Source: Dryocosmus kuriphilus
Lineage: Eukaryota; Arthropoda; Insecta; Hymenoptera; Cynipidae
Direction: 5' to 3'
Length of the DNA stretch: 64,000 nucleotides
Assembly (NCBI GenBank): GCA_038277395.1
Contig: CM076189.1
Coordinates: forward strand, 235,663,918-235,727,917
Shown piece by piece: positions 58,057 through 64,000 of this stretch. A program made the translations under genes and the position numbers. Position 1 is the stretch's first letter, and every line of letters starts with the position of its first letter. The notes under the pieces were generated by a model. That model had not been told where the DNA came from, did not search any database, and saw nothing but the letters and a program-made list of their open reading frames with translations.

Positions 58057-58071
58057 AGAATCTTCTAGAAC
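58057..58071 (+). promoter_or_regulatory. Heat-shock element 2
   Basis: aGAAtcTTCtaGAAc, again a perfect three-unit HSE, lies 45-59 bases upstream of the TATA box at 58116. Confidence 0.75.
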
Positions 58072-58115
58072 TTTATTGCATCATATTGCACAATCTAGTA
58101 GAGGGGGTAAGGATC

Positions 58116-58150
58116 TATAAAAGGTGGCCAGTTCTTCTCATTCATCAGTC
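58116..58150 (+). promoter_or_regulatory. TATA-initiator core promoter 2
   Basis: TATAAAAG at 58116 and TCAGTC with A at 58147, 31 bases apart. The 5' UTR to the ATG at 58160 would be only 13 bases. Confidence 0.75.
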
Positions 58151-58159
58151 TACTGTTAG

Positions 58160-58387
58160 ATGTCAGATTGTGAAGGAAAGCAGCAAGAGTTAAAAAGTCG
58201 ATTAAATATATTACTAAAGAATATTCGAGAAGTGAAACGTGTGATACAAGTGCGTTTAGAAATACAAAATCTAATAAGAAACTTTAATATCTTGACTCTC
58301 AACAAATTAACCAGTGAAGATGGATTTCTCAAAACTAAACAAAATTGCCCTGAACAAGGAATTCCTTCCAACGAAGAAGCTCGATGA
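58160..58387 (+). CDS. Small helical protein, unknown
   Basis: 75 residues from ATG 58160, rich in Lys, Arg, Glu and Leu (KSRLNILLKNIREVKRVIQV), probably one long helix or coiled coil. It lies right behind promoter 2. Its 3' end overlaps the next gene by 68 bases in another frame, so a bicistronic mRNA or splicing must be assumed. No family recognised. It could equally be a non-coding leader. Confidence 0.5.
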   Translation: MSDCEGKQQELKSRLNILLKNIREVKRVIQVRLEIQNLIRNFNILTLNKLTSEDGFLKTKQNCPEQGIPSNEEAR

Positions 58388-58634
58388 ACTTGAAATAAAT
58401 AAAAACTATGAAATTACACACTTCAAGAAAGCAGCAACAAAATATGGAACGAGATTTTTCATAACCATAGAAAACAAATTATCAGTTTTTCTACCAGAGA
58501 GAATCGCTGACATGCTAAGAAAAGATGAAAATCTGCTTTCGGGGCTACAAAGAGCCTCTCAAGATGGTGATCTCTGTATGATATATCATGGTGGACGCTA
58601 CGATTCGATTGAATTTATGAAAAAACATACATAA
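58320..58634 (+). CDS. Small protein with OB-fold-like pattern
   Basis: 104 residues from ATG 58320. The core reads NYEITHFKKAATKYGTRFFI, then ITIENKLSVFLPERI, then GDLCMIYHGGRYDSIEF. The spacing of strands and the repeated aromatic/basic residues look like a small single-stranded DNA-binding OB-fold. Similar small proteins recur beside replication genes in Polinton-type elements; this is inference. TAA ends it 27 bases before the initiator of the next gene. Confidence 0.6.
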   Translation: MDFSKLNKIALNKEFLPTKKLDELEINKNYEITHFKKAATKYGTRFFITIENKLSVFLPERIADMLRKDENLLSGLQRASQDGDLCMIYHGGRYDSIEFMKKHT

Positions 58635-58665
58635 AGTGTGAAGTTTGTTGCACTTATACTCAGTC
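58630..58665 (+). promoter_or_regulatory. TATA-like/initiator core promoter 3
   Basis: CATAAAG at about 58630 and CTCAGTC with A at 58662 give a spacing of 32 bases. The TATA match is weak; the initiator is the same TCAGTC as elsewhere. It overlaps the stop of the previous gene. Confidence 0.55.
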
Positions 58666-58693
58666 ACTGAAAGCCTTAAGTGTGGTCAACATC

Positions 58694-59398
58694 ATGCCTT
58701 ATACACCTCGAAATCAAATGCTACATTCCACCACATACAATCTGAATTCATCATTCACAAAGCAAATTGTCGTCGGTGCAGAGTTAAAAAGGAATGGAAA
58801 GTTAGTCTCATCAGTGAAATTACTAGCCAGTCATCCTCGAGCAAGTATAACCTTAAATCCTGAAGAGTGGAAATTGTTCAAAAGTTATTTCAACATCATT
58901 TCATCATACTTTGGTGGTCAAGAGAAGCAACAACGCATAGACTGTGGAAATTTCCGTATACACATGACTATATCTTATGGTGACTACATAGTGGTTTTGG
59001 AGCAAATTGAAGAAGCTGAAACTCGAAAATATTATCCATTTGTACTACAAGAAACAACATTTGCTGTTCTCCAGGAAGTTAGCCTCTGTATTGATAGGCA
59101 TATTCTGGAACAAAGTGTTATACCGTTTCAACATACAAAAGATATTATAATTGAAACCATTGCTGAAAGTGTTTGGTGTAAAGTTAAATCACCTTGTGTA
59201 AAAAGCATTAAATCTTATCTAGAAAAAAATTATGTAAGTGTAAAGAATAAGGCAATGAAAAAACTTGTATTTTTAAATCTTATGCGATTTGAAAGTCTGT
59301 TTCTAGAAATTATCACTTTCTATATTCAGAATGTTTGCGAAGAAGTGATTGAGAAATTACCAAAACTCAAATATGTAAACGGTAGCTTTATACGTTAA
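58694..59398 (+). CDS. Unknown 234-residue Polinton-type protein
   Basis: ATG 58694 is chosen because it is the first ATG after the initiator at 58662. The N-terminal half is strand-like and polar (FTKQIVVGAELKRNG, RIHMTISYGDYIVVLEQIE). The C-terminal half is helical, with KSIKSYLEKNYVSVKNKAMK and LKYVNGSFIR at the end. No catalytic motif seen. It is the last rightward gene before the convergent integrase. AATAAA at about 59434 is the likely polyadenylation signal. No function can be assigned. Confidence 0.75.
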   Translation: MPYTPRNQMLHSTTYNLNSSFTKQIVVGAELKRNGKLVSSVKLLASHPRASITLNPEEWKLFKSYFNIISSYFGGQEKQQRIDCGNFRIHMTISYGDYIVVLEQIEEAETRKYYPFVLQETTFAVLQEVSLCIDRHILEQSVIPFQHTKDIIIETIAESVWCKVKSPCVKSIKSYLEKNYVSVKNKAMKKLVFLNLMRFESLFLEIITFYIQNVCEEVIEKLPKLKYVNGSFIR

Positions 59399-59561
59399 GA
59401 GAAAAACCATGTATTTGAACAATGTGAAAGTTTAAATAAACATAAGTTAACCCAAATTCTGCTTTTCATTTACTAGGTTAAGGATTCGTGTGTAAGTAAA
59501 AAACAGTATGTTTGAAATAGTAATACTTTATTTAAAAACACTTAAATTAATACATTGAGGC
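59399..59561. terminator. Convergent polyadenylation region
   Basis: AATAAA on the plus strand at about 59434 serves the 234-residue gene. TTTATT at about 59528 (AATAAA on the minus strand) serves the leftward integrase. The 163-base gap contains nothing else. Confidence 0.7.
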
Positions 59562-60491
59562 TTATAAAGTAGATTTATCTATCCAACTATTGTGAGAGTC
59601 ATCAAATCCTAACCATTTTACAAATAGTTTATTTTCACGTTTCTTGAGTACTTTTTCAACAAGATAAATGTCTGCATGTCTAACTTTTGCAAGTTCATGT
59701 TCATAGAAACTGCCTAAAATAGGTTTATCTTGATAATCCATAAGCAAATACGTTGCTGGTTCAGTATTCTTGATATTACTTACAGTAAATATTTCAGTGG
59801 TCCAGTTTGGTGTATAACCTTTCTCGAAAACATGCTTAAACTTACTTATACGAACTTTATCTCCAACATTAAATTTAGTTTTCTCCGCCACTTGTTTCAC
59901 ATGATAATTTTTGTATACATTAAATAACAATTTTTTCTCATTTTGTTTAGTAACGTCTTTTGGTTTTATTCCAATAGTGCGATGTTTAGTATCGTTGTAA
60001 GATGAAAGTAAATCTTTCAAAATATCTAACCACTTATAATTTCCTTGTAAGCTAAATTGCATCCACATTTTATTTTTTAAAGTACGATTAAATCGCTCGC
60101 AAATTGATGCTTTTAAATTACTGAATGTAGAGTACAAATTTATACTATATCGCTTCATAAGATTTTCAAAATGAGTATTGTAAAATTCTTTGCCTCTATC
60201 AACATGTAAATTTTTTGGTACACGTCCTTTGTTGAGTACAGATTTCATGGCTGCAGTTACATCTTCACCCTTCTTGGATTTTACAGGAAGAGCCCAAGCA
60301 AATTTTGAAAATATATCAATTACAGTTAAGATGTATTTGTATCCTTTGTTGTCTCTCTCGTACAGTTGCATTTCTACAAGATCAGCTTGCCAGGTTTCAT
60401 CAATACCACGGATGTCAACATGCCTACGTCGGTAATTTCTTCTAGCCGGTTTATGCAGCTCTTTCACCAACTGCAGTTTCCCCAAGTCCAT
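59562..60491 (-). CDS. Polinton integrase with C-terminal chromodomain
   Basis: 309 residues. The rve core has the first Asp in WQADLVEMQL (D37), the second in LHVDRGKEFY (D98) and the Glu in SICERFNRTLK (E132). An SH3-like barrel follows (KFNVGDKVRISK). Residues 274-309 form a chromodomain (YLVEKVLKKRENKLFVKWLG). It catalyses insertion with a 5-6 bp duplication; the chromodomain would guide it to modified chromatin. The N-terminus overlaps the fibre-like gene by about 40 bases. All catalytic residues are present. Confidence 0.93.
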   Translation of the reverse strand: MDLGKLQLVKELHKPARRNYRRRHVDIRGIDETWQADLVEMQLYERDNKGYKYILTVIDIFSKFAWALPVKSKKGEDVTAAMKSVLNKGRVPKNLHVDRGKEFYNTHFENLMKRYSINLYSTFSNLKASICERFNRTLKNKMWMQFSLQGNYKWLDILKDLLSSYNDTKHRTIGIKPKDVTKQNEKKLLFNVYKNYHVKQVAEKTKFNVGDKVRISKFKHVFEKGYTPNWTTEIFTVSNIKNTEPATYLLMDYQDKPILGSFYEHELAKVRHADIYLVEKVLKKRENKLFVKWLGFDDSHNSWIDKSTL

Positions 60492-60882
60492 ATTTATATG
60501 TGTTCAGTCTAGCATCCAATTGAGTAATGAGCTCTGAATTTCGAAACACTAGTTTTTGAGCGGTTTCAGCATCAATTTTAATATTTTCAAAACTCCTATT
60601 TGTTGAAGTTTCCAGAGATTCAATCAACATAGTATTGTTAACAACTTCAGTTCGCAAGGAAGATATAACATCATAGATAATCCGAATTTCTTGGTGTAGT
60701 ATATGCTGTGCTATATTTAAATTTACAGCATCATTTAAATCTTGCGCATCAGCTACATTGCACAGCTTTTTGTTTTGGATATCATAATTTCCATTAGGTG
60801 TGACTTTGAAGCCCATTCCAGGAGGACCACGATTTGCAGTCTTTGCTTGCTTAGAATAACGTCCAAACACATCAAGACTCAT
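60451..60882 (-). CDS. Coiled-coil, fibre-like virion protein candidate
   Basis: 143 residues if the ATG at 60882 (MSLDVFGRYSKQ) is used; an ATG at 60912 would add ten residues. A Pro/Gly segment (RGPPGMGFKVTPNGNYDI) follows, then a long heptad-like helix (IYDVISSLRTEVVNNTMLIE). The pattern of short anchor, glycine hinge and coiled coil suggests a trimeric fibre or tail. It overlaps integrase at its 3' end and starts right behind the acidic gene. The role is inferred from layout, not from a known domain. Confidence 0.65.
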   Translation of the reverse strand: MSLDVFGRYSKQAKTANRGPPGMGFKVTPNGNYDIQNKKLCNVADAQDLNDAVNLNIAQHILHQEIRIIYDVISSLRTEVVNNTMLIESLETSTNRSFENIKIDAETAQKLVFRNSELITQLDARLNTYKYGLGETAVGERAA

Positions 60883-60915
60883 CTTGCAAATGTTGGAAAT
60901 CTTACAAAACATTCA

Positions 60916-61926
60916 TTAATATATAATTTCAGCTTCTCTTAGTTCTTCAATAATCGATATAATTTCATTTGTGTGACTTGGATTGCCCGCTGCTTGAGAC
61001 GCCACAAGTAAACGCAGTCGATCTACCAATTCATTAGGGTCATCCCAGTAAACGTAATCCCATTGAGTTCCCTCTCTAGCAGTCATATGCTGTGGTATTA
61101 TTATACCTTGACCTGTTGAATTTCGGTTTTTACTTCGTCTGTCCCTATTTTTGTTTTTTGATGGTGATGTGGGAATTAATTTTTCTATAAAGTTTTTATA
61201 TTTAAAACCTTTACTATCACGAATGGCACCATCTGGTTTATAATTCTTTTTATAGGCATTTGTCGCAATAATAATTTTTTGATAATTTCTCTGATCATCA
61301 GCACTTATAGAGGACTCTTCAGGTACTTTTTTAAATAAAAGCTCAAGCAAACCTTTACTTTTAGGAAAATTCAAATTACCCACATAAATATGATCATAAC
61401 TGAAATTTATCGGAGAATCTCCAATCATTAATCTATCCTTCATTAATTTTCTTACGCCGTATACATTATCGAGATCTTTATTTCTTTCGCCTAACAATAT
61501 GAGATATTTGTTTGTATCATCATCATCAACATCACCCCATAAAGTGGAAGACTCGTTTGAATTATTTTTCGCTGTACTGTGAGCTGACAACTCTAAATTA
61601 CTGGAACCTTCTCCCTCATTTCCTTCTTCATCATAAACAGATTTAAATGACAACTCATCATCATCATCCTCATCAGCAATATTTTCTTCACTCTTTAATT
61701 CCTCTTTTTTAATTTGTTCAACTTTTTTTCTTTTTCTTTTCTCAAGACCACCCACAATTTTTTCAAGTGGATTAACAATAGGTTTGAAAGTATCACTCAA
61801 TGCCTGTTCAACCGTCTCCTTGCCCACCTTCATTAGCCTATGTTTTCGTCGAATCGTTTCACTAGCTTTAGCAATTTGATGTAAAATATTTTTTTGCTTA
61901 TGAAAATTCTCCTCATGTGAAGACAT
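60916..61926 (-). CDS. Acidic Polinton-associated protein (DUF8207-like)
   Basis: 336 residues. The N-terminus is helical and basic (KASETIRRKHRLMKVGKETV), then a Lys-rich bipartite stretch and an Asp/Glu/Ser-rich region (about 95-150). The C-terminal part is conserved-looking (INFSYDHIYVGNLNFPKSKG, TNAYKKNYKPDG, KYKNFIEKLIP). It resembles the uncharacterised domain annotated as DUF8207 in insect transposon neighbourhoods; I could not confirm the number. Minus-strand TATATAC near 61986 and ACAGTC with A at 61955 give a TATA-Inr promoter. The function is unknown. Confidence 0.75.
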   Translation of the reverse strand: MSSHEENFHKQKNILHQIAKASETIRRKHRLMKVGKETVEQALSDTFKPIVNPLEKIVGGLEKRKRKKVEQIKKEELKSEENIADEDDDDELSFKSVYDEEGNEGEGSSNLELSAHSTAKNNSNESSTLWGDVDDDDTNKYLILLGERNKDLDNVYGVRKLMKDRLMIGDSPINFSYDHIYVGNLNFPKSKGLLELLFKKVPEESSISADDQRNYQKIIIATNAYKKNYKPDGAIRDSKGFKYKNFIEKLIPTSPSKNKNRDRRSKNRNSTGQGIIIPQHMTAREGTQWDYVYWDDPNELVDRLRLLVASQAAGNPSHTNEIISIIEELREAEIIY

Positions 61927-61954
61927 GTTGATACAACAACGTCTAAAGTATGAC

Positions 61955-61986
61955 TGTTTCTAATTTGGGTATTACATATGTATATA
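61955..61986 (-). promoter_or_regulatory. TATA-initiator promoter of the acidic gene
   Basis: On the minus strand TATATAC starts at about 61986 and AACAGTC has its A at 61957 or 61955. The spacing is about 30 bases and the ATG follows at 61926. Confidence 0.6.
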
Positions 61987-62682
61987 TCATTTTTCTAGAC
62001 TTACAAAACAATCAAAACCCTTTCTATATCTGCCTTGATTAATATTTCTATCTTTATCAATTACAACGAACCCATACTTATCACACCAGCAAGCTAGACA
62101 CATATCCTTAAATTGTAAAAAAGGCATATCAGTATTAACATGATCGTCATATATATGCTTCAGATTCATCTCATCTTGTTTAAATAGTACTAGTAAATTA
62201 ACATTATCACGTACAAGATGTTTAGGAATACGGGCATATGTTTGACTTAAGTAGAAACAATCAACATCCCTGTGTCTACCCATAGAAAAAAATGCTTTTA
62301 TATTGTCCTGCTTCTCACATGCTACGTCATCAAATACCATTATTGAGTTAGGCCGTGCTTCACTTGGTATCACCACATCCTCATGTTCATTGAAAGGATA
62401 GTACTCAACGCCATCTACAGACTGAAGAACTTTTTCCAAGAATTTGTATTTCGGTTGATTTAACGATTTCGAGTATACATAAACATTTTCAAATCTTAAT
62501 CCATTTGGATGTATTAATAGTGTGAGCAAAGCATTTGTCTTTCCACAGTTGGAGGGTCCACAGAATATTGCTCGTACACTATTTGGTATTAAATGTCCAT
62601 GCCGTTCTTTCTTTTTCTCATTTTCAACTAGCGAATCAAAATTCTCAACTGGTAATTTCACTGGTTGTGCTTCAAACTGCAT
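61987..62682 (-). CDS. Packaging ATPase (A32/FtsK-HerA type)
   Basis: 231 residues. Walker A GPSNCGKT at residues 42-49, Walker B SIMVFDD at 113-119, and a sensor-like YLSQTYARIPK with a likely arginine finger after it. This is the genome-packaging motor family of Polintons, adintoviruses and large DNA viruses. It would pump DNA into the capsid at a portal vertex. The length fits the family. It shares a divergent promoter with the PLA2 gene. All key residues are present. Confidence 0.92.
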   Translation of the reverse strand: MQFEAQPVKLPVENFDSLVENEKKKERHGHLIPNSVRAIFCGPSNCGKTNALLTLLIHPNGLRFENVYVYSKSLNQPKYKFLEKVLQSVDGVEYYPFNEHEDVVIPSEARPNSIMVFDDVACEKQDNIKAFFSMGRHRDVDCFYLSQTYARIPKHLVRDNVNLLVLFKQDEMNLKHIYDDHVNTDMPFLQFKDMCLACWCDKYGFVVIDKDRNINQGRYRKGFDCFVSLEK

Positions 62683-62691
62683 CTTGACTAT

Positions 62692-62744
62692 GACTGATTG
62701 GATAAGCTATAAATATACTGATTATATAGGTTGAATCTTCAGTC
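62692..62744. promoter_or_regulatory. Overlapping divergent promoter (ATPase / PLA2 gene)
   Basis: Plus: TATAAATA at 62708 and TTCAGTC with A at 62741 (33 bases). Minus: TATATAAT from 62728 and AATCAGTC with A at 62695 (33 bases). The two TATA boxes lie within 20 bases of each other and between both start sites, so the promoters overlap. ATGs follow at 62767 and 62682. Confidence 0.8.
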
Positions 62745-62766
62745 TGAAAGCATCACTCAAACAGAT

Positions 62767-63606
62767 ATGATCGTTCATGAACGAAAAAGAGTCAGTCGTA
62801 AAGAAGCTGTGAAGCAGACAAGACGTGGAAGAGGCTTAGTCAACAAAATCATCAACAACTTGCCATTTGAGTTGCACTTGCCTGGTTACCAGTACTGTGG
62901 ACCAGGTACTAAGCTAGCAAAACGATTAGCGCGAGGTGATCCAGGAATCAATCCACTGGATGCAGCTTGCAAAGATCACGATATTGCTTATTCACAAAAT
63001 AGGGAGAACCTTGAGGCTAGAAACGTAGCTGATAGAGCACTAGCTGAAAAAGCTTGGGAGCGTGTTCATGCTAAAGACGCGGGTATATTTGAAAAAGCAG
63101 GTGCTTGGGGAATAGCAAACACTATGAAAATTAAATCTAAGTTTGGCATGGGTCTCAAGAATAAAAAAAAGCCTGCTACCACACTAAGAAAAATCGTTAT
63201 GGCAGCTAAAAAATCAATGATTTCGAGTAATGATGCACAAACTGTAATCAAGTCTGCATTAAAAGGTGCACGCAATGCTGTAAAAAGAGCTGGCGGAAAG
63301 AGGAAAATTAATAAGCCTCGTATTCTACCTGTTCCAACTAAGGTGGGTGGTTTTCTACCCTTTTTAATACCCATTTTTGCTGGTCTGAGTGCAACTGGAG
63401 CACTAGCAGGTGGAGCGGCTGGTATAGCAAAAGCTGTGAATGATGCAAATTCTGCAAAACATCAACTTACAGAGAGTAAACGTCATAATGAAACGATGGA
63501 AGCCATTGCTTTGGGAAAAGGTCTTTACTTAAAACCATATAAACAAGGACTAGGACTTCAGGTCAAAGGGGCAGGACTTAAATGCAAGTCAAAAAACTTA
63601 AAGTGA
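62767..63606 (+). CDS. PLA2-domain virion-type protein
   Basis: 279 residues from ATG 62767, the first ATG after the initiator at 62741. Residues 37-85 form a parvovirus-type phospholipase A2 domain: calcium loop YCGPGT (43-48) and catalytic His-Asp in ACKDHDIAY (H71, D72). A Lys/Arg-rich middle follows, then KVGGFLPFLIPIFAGL with a Gly/Ala-rich hydrophobic stretch, which may be membrane-active or a protease cleavage region. By analogy the enzyme would open endosomal membranes during entry. The next gene overlaps its end by 25 bases. Confidence 0.9.
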   Translation: MIVHERKRVSRKEAVKQTRRGRGLVNKIINNLPFELHLPGYQYCGPGTKLAKRLARGDPGINPLDAACKDHDIAYSQNRENLEARNVADRALAEKAWERVHAKDAGIFEKAGAWGIANTMKIKSKFGMGLKNKKKPATTLRKIVMAAKKSMISSNDAQTVIKSALKGARNAVKRAGGKRKINKPRILPVPTKVGGFLPFLIPIFAGLSATGALAGGAAGIAKAVNDANSAKHQLTESKRHNETMEAIALGKGLYLKPYKQGLGLQVKGAGLKCKSKNLK

Positions 63607-63998
63607 AGCTACCTCATCGAGCATTGACTGATGCAGATTTACTTAAATTCGCGAAATCTTTAAAAATACCACATTTTCGAGGTGTTTTTATGCGAAATGG
63701 ATTGCCAGAAGGTGGATCACGTAAATATGAAAGTGCTATTGTTAACCTTGGTGATAGAAAAGGACCAGGAACACACTGGTGTGCCTATAAAAAGATTAAC
63801 AATAAAGTAATTTATTTTGATAGCTTTGGTAATCTTCGACCACCTTTGGATCTCTTTAAGTACCTCGGTGTTGGTAGCATAAAGTATAATTATAACAGAT
63901 ATCAAAATTATGATACATTCGTTTGTGGCCATTTATGTTTACAATTTCTGTGTAATCAATTAAAATCTAAAAGTATGTATAATCTATATAAGTGTTGA
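63582..63998 (+). CDS. Adenain-like cysteine protease
   Basis: 138 residues, ending TGA at 63996-63998. Catalytic His in PGTHWCAY (H65), Asp in YFDSFGN (D80), Gln108 and Cys115 in VCGHLC, in the order His-Asp-Gln-Cys of adenovirus proteases (C5/C48-like). The N-terminal LTDADLLKFAKSLKI and FRGVFMRNGLP match Maverick proteases. It would mature virion proteins such as the PLA2 gene product directly upstream. It starts 25 bases inside that gene, in another frame. Length is typical for Polinton proteases. Confidence 0.93.
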   Translation: MQVKKLKVKLPHRALTDADLLKFAKSLKIPHFRGVFMRNGLPEGGSRKYESAIVNLGDRKGPGTHWCAYKKINNKVIYFDSFGNLRPPLDLFKYLGVGSIKYNYNRYQNYDTFVCGHLCLQFLCNQLKSKSMYNLYKC

Positions 63999-64000
63999 AA

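Larger units (their letters stand above)
57480..64000. mobile_element. Polinton/Maverick (adintovirus-like) element, left part
   Basis: The combination of integrase with chromodomain, A32/FtsK-type ATPase, adenain-like protease and PLA2-domain protein identifies a Polinton or adintovirus-type element. The order is compact, with genes on both strands and overlaps. DNA polymerase B and capsid proteins are not in the window and are expected beyond 64000; Polintons are usually 15-20 kb. The true left end is undetermined (56.3-57.5 kb). Confidence 0.93.

Noticed and set aside
63066..63374. 102-codon minus-strand frame with hydrophobic segments
   Set aside because: Antisense of the PLA2 gene, no motif.
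1..64000. tRNA or rRNA genes
   Set aside because: No cloverleaf with A/B boxes or rRNA-like conserved block was noticed by eye; a covariance-model scan would be needed to exclude them.

Overview
The window reads as a repeat-dense, AT-rich arthropod nuclear chromosome, most likely an insect and possibly a hymenopteran. The evidence is spliced gene remnants, TATA plus TCAGT-type initiators, mariner, Penelope-like, Ty3/Gypsy and non-LTR elements, and a Polinton/adintovirus-type element with insect-like proteins. There is no bacterial gene organisation. Nearly all of it is mobile DNA. The only plausible ordinary host coding exon is a CYTH-domain start exon near 38.26 kb. Coordinates were read by eye and may be off by a few bases.

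Layout. 1-1295: non-genic, with a (TA)n run. 1296-9263: a Ty3/Gypsy element with two LTRs, broken by a MITE in its 5' LTR, a hAT element in the second gag zinc knuckle and a fold-back MITE in pol. 9277-12876: an APE-type LINE on the minus strand inside a 13-bp target duplication. 12.9-17.0: part of a TTAA-type MITE and two interleaved degraded gene fragments, one resembling a CACTA-like transposase, with an orphan histone-type 3' stem-loop. 17.14-28.76: a second Ty3/Gypsy element whose integrase is split by a 3.1-kb DNA transposon flanked by CCGG duplications. 30.07-34.27: a Penelope-like element with direct pLTRs, a stop codon in the RT catalytic motif, and a further repeat between its RT and GIY-YIG domains. 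35-43.9: copies of that repeat family, paired hAT-type MITEs, the CYTH exon, and a small hairpin element carrying a hammerhead-ribozyme-like motif. 44.3-51.65: a second LINE with three zinc knuckles and an RNase H, carrying two MITEs and long poly-C/poly-G tracts. 51.9-56.3: a deleted mariner, a mariner-type fold-back MITE, nested palindromes and another MITE.

57.5-64.0 kb holds the left part of a Polinton/Maverick (adintovirus-like) element, the most coherent gene system here. Rightward: small early-type ORFs, an OB-fold-like protein, an unknown 234-residue protein, a PLA2-domain virion-type protein and an adenain-like cysteine protease. Leftward: a chromodomain integrase, a short coiled-coil fibre-like protein, an acidic unknown protein and a FtsK/A32-type packaging ATPase. 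Most of its transcription units begin with TATA about 30 bases before a TCAGTC-type initiator. Two of them carry a textbook three-unit heat-shock element upstream. The ATPase and the PLA2 gene share one compact overlapping divergent promoter. DNA polymerase B and the capsid genes are absent and should lie right of 64,000. Together these genes would process, package and integrate a linear dsDNA genome. Apart from one small frameshifted ORF the frames are open, in contrast to the decayed transposons around them.
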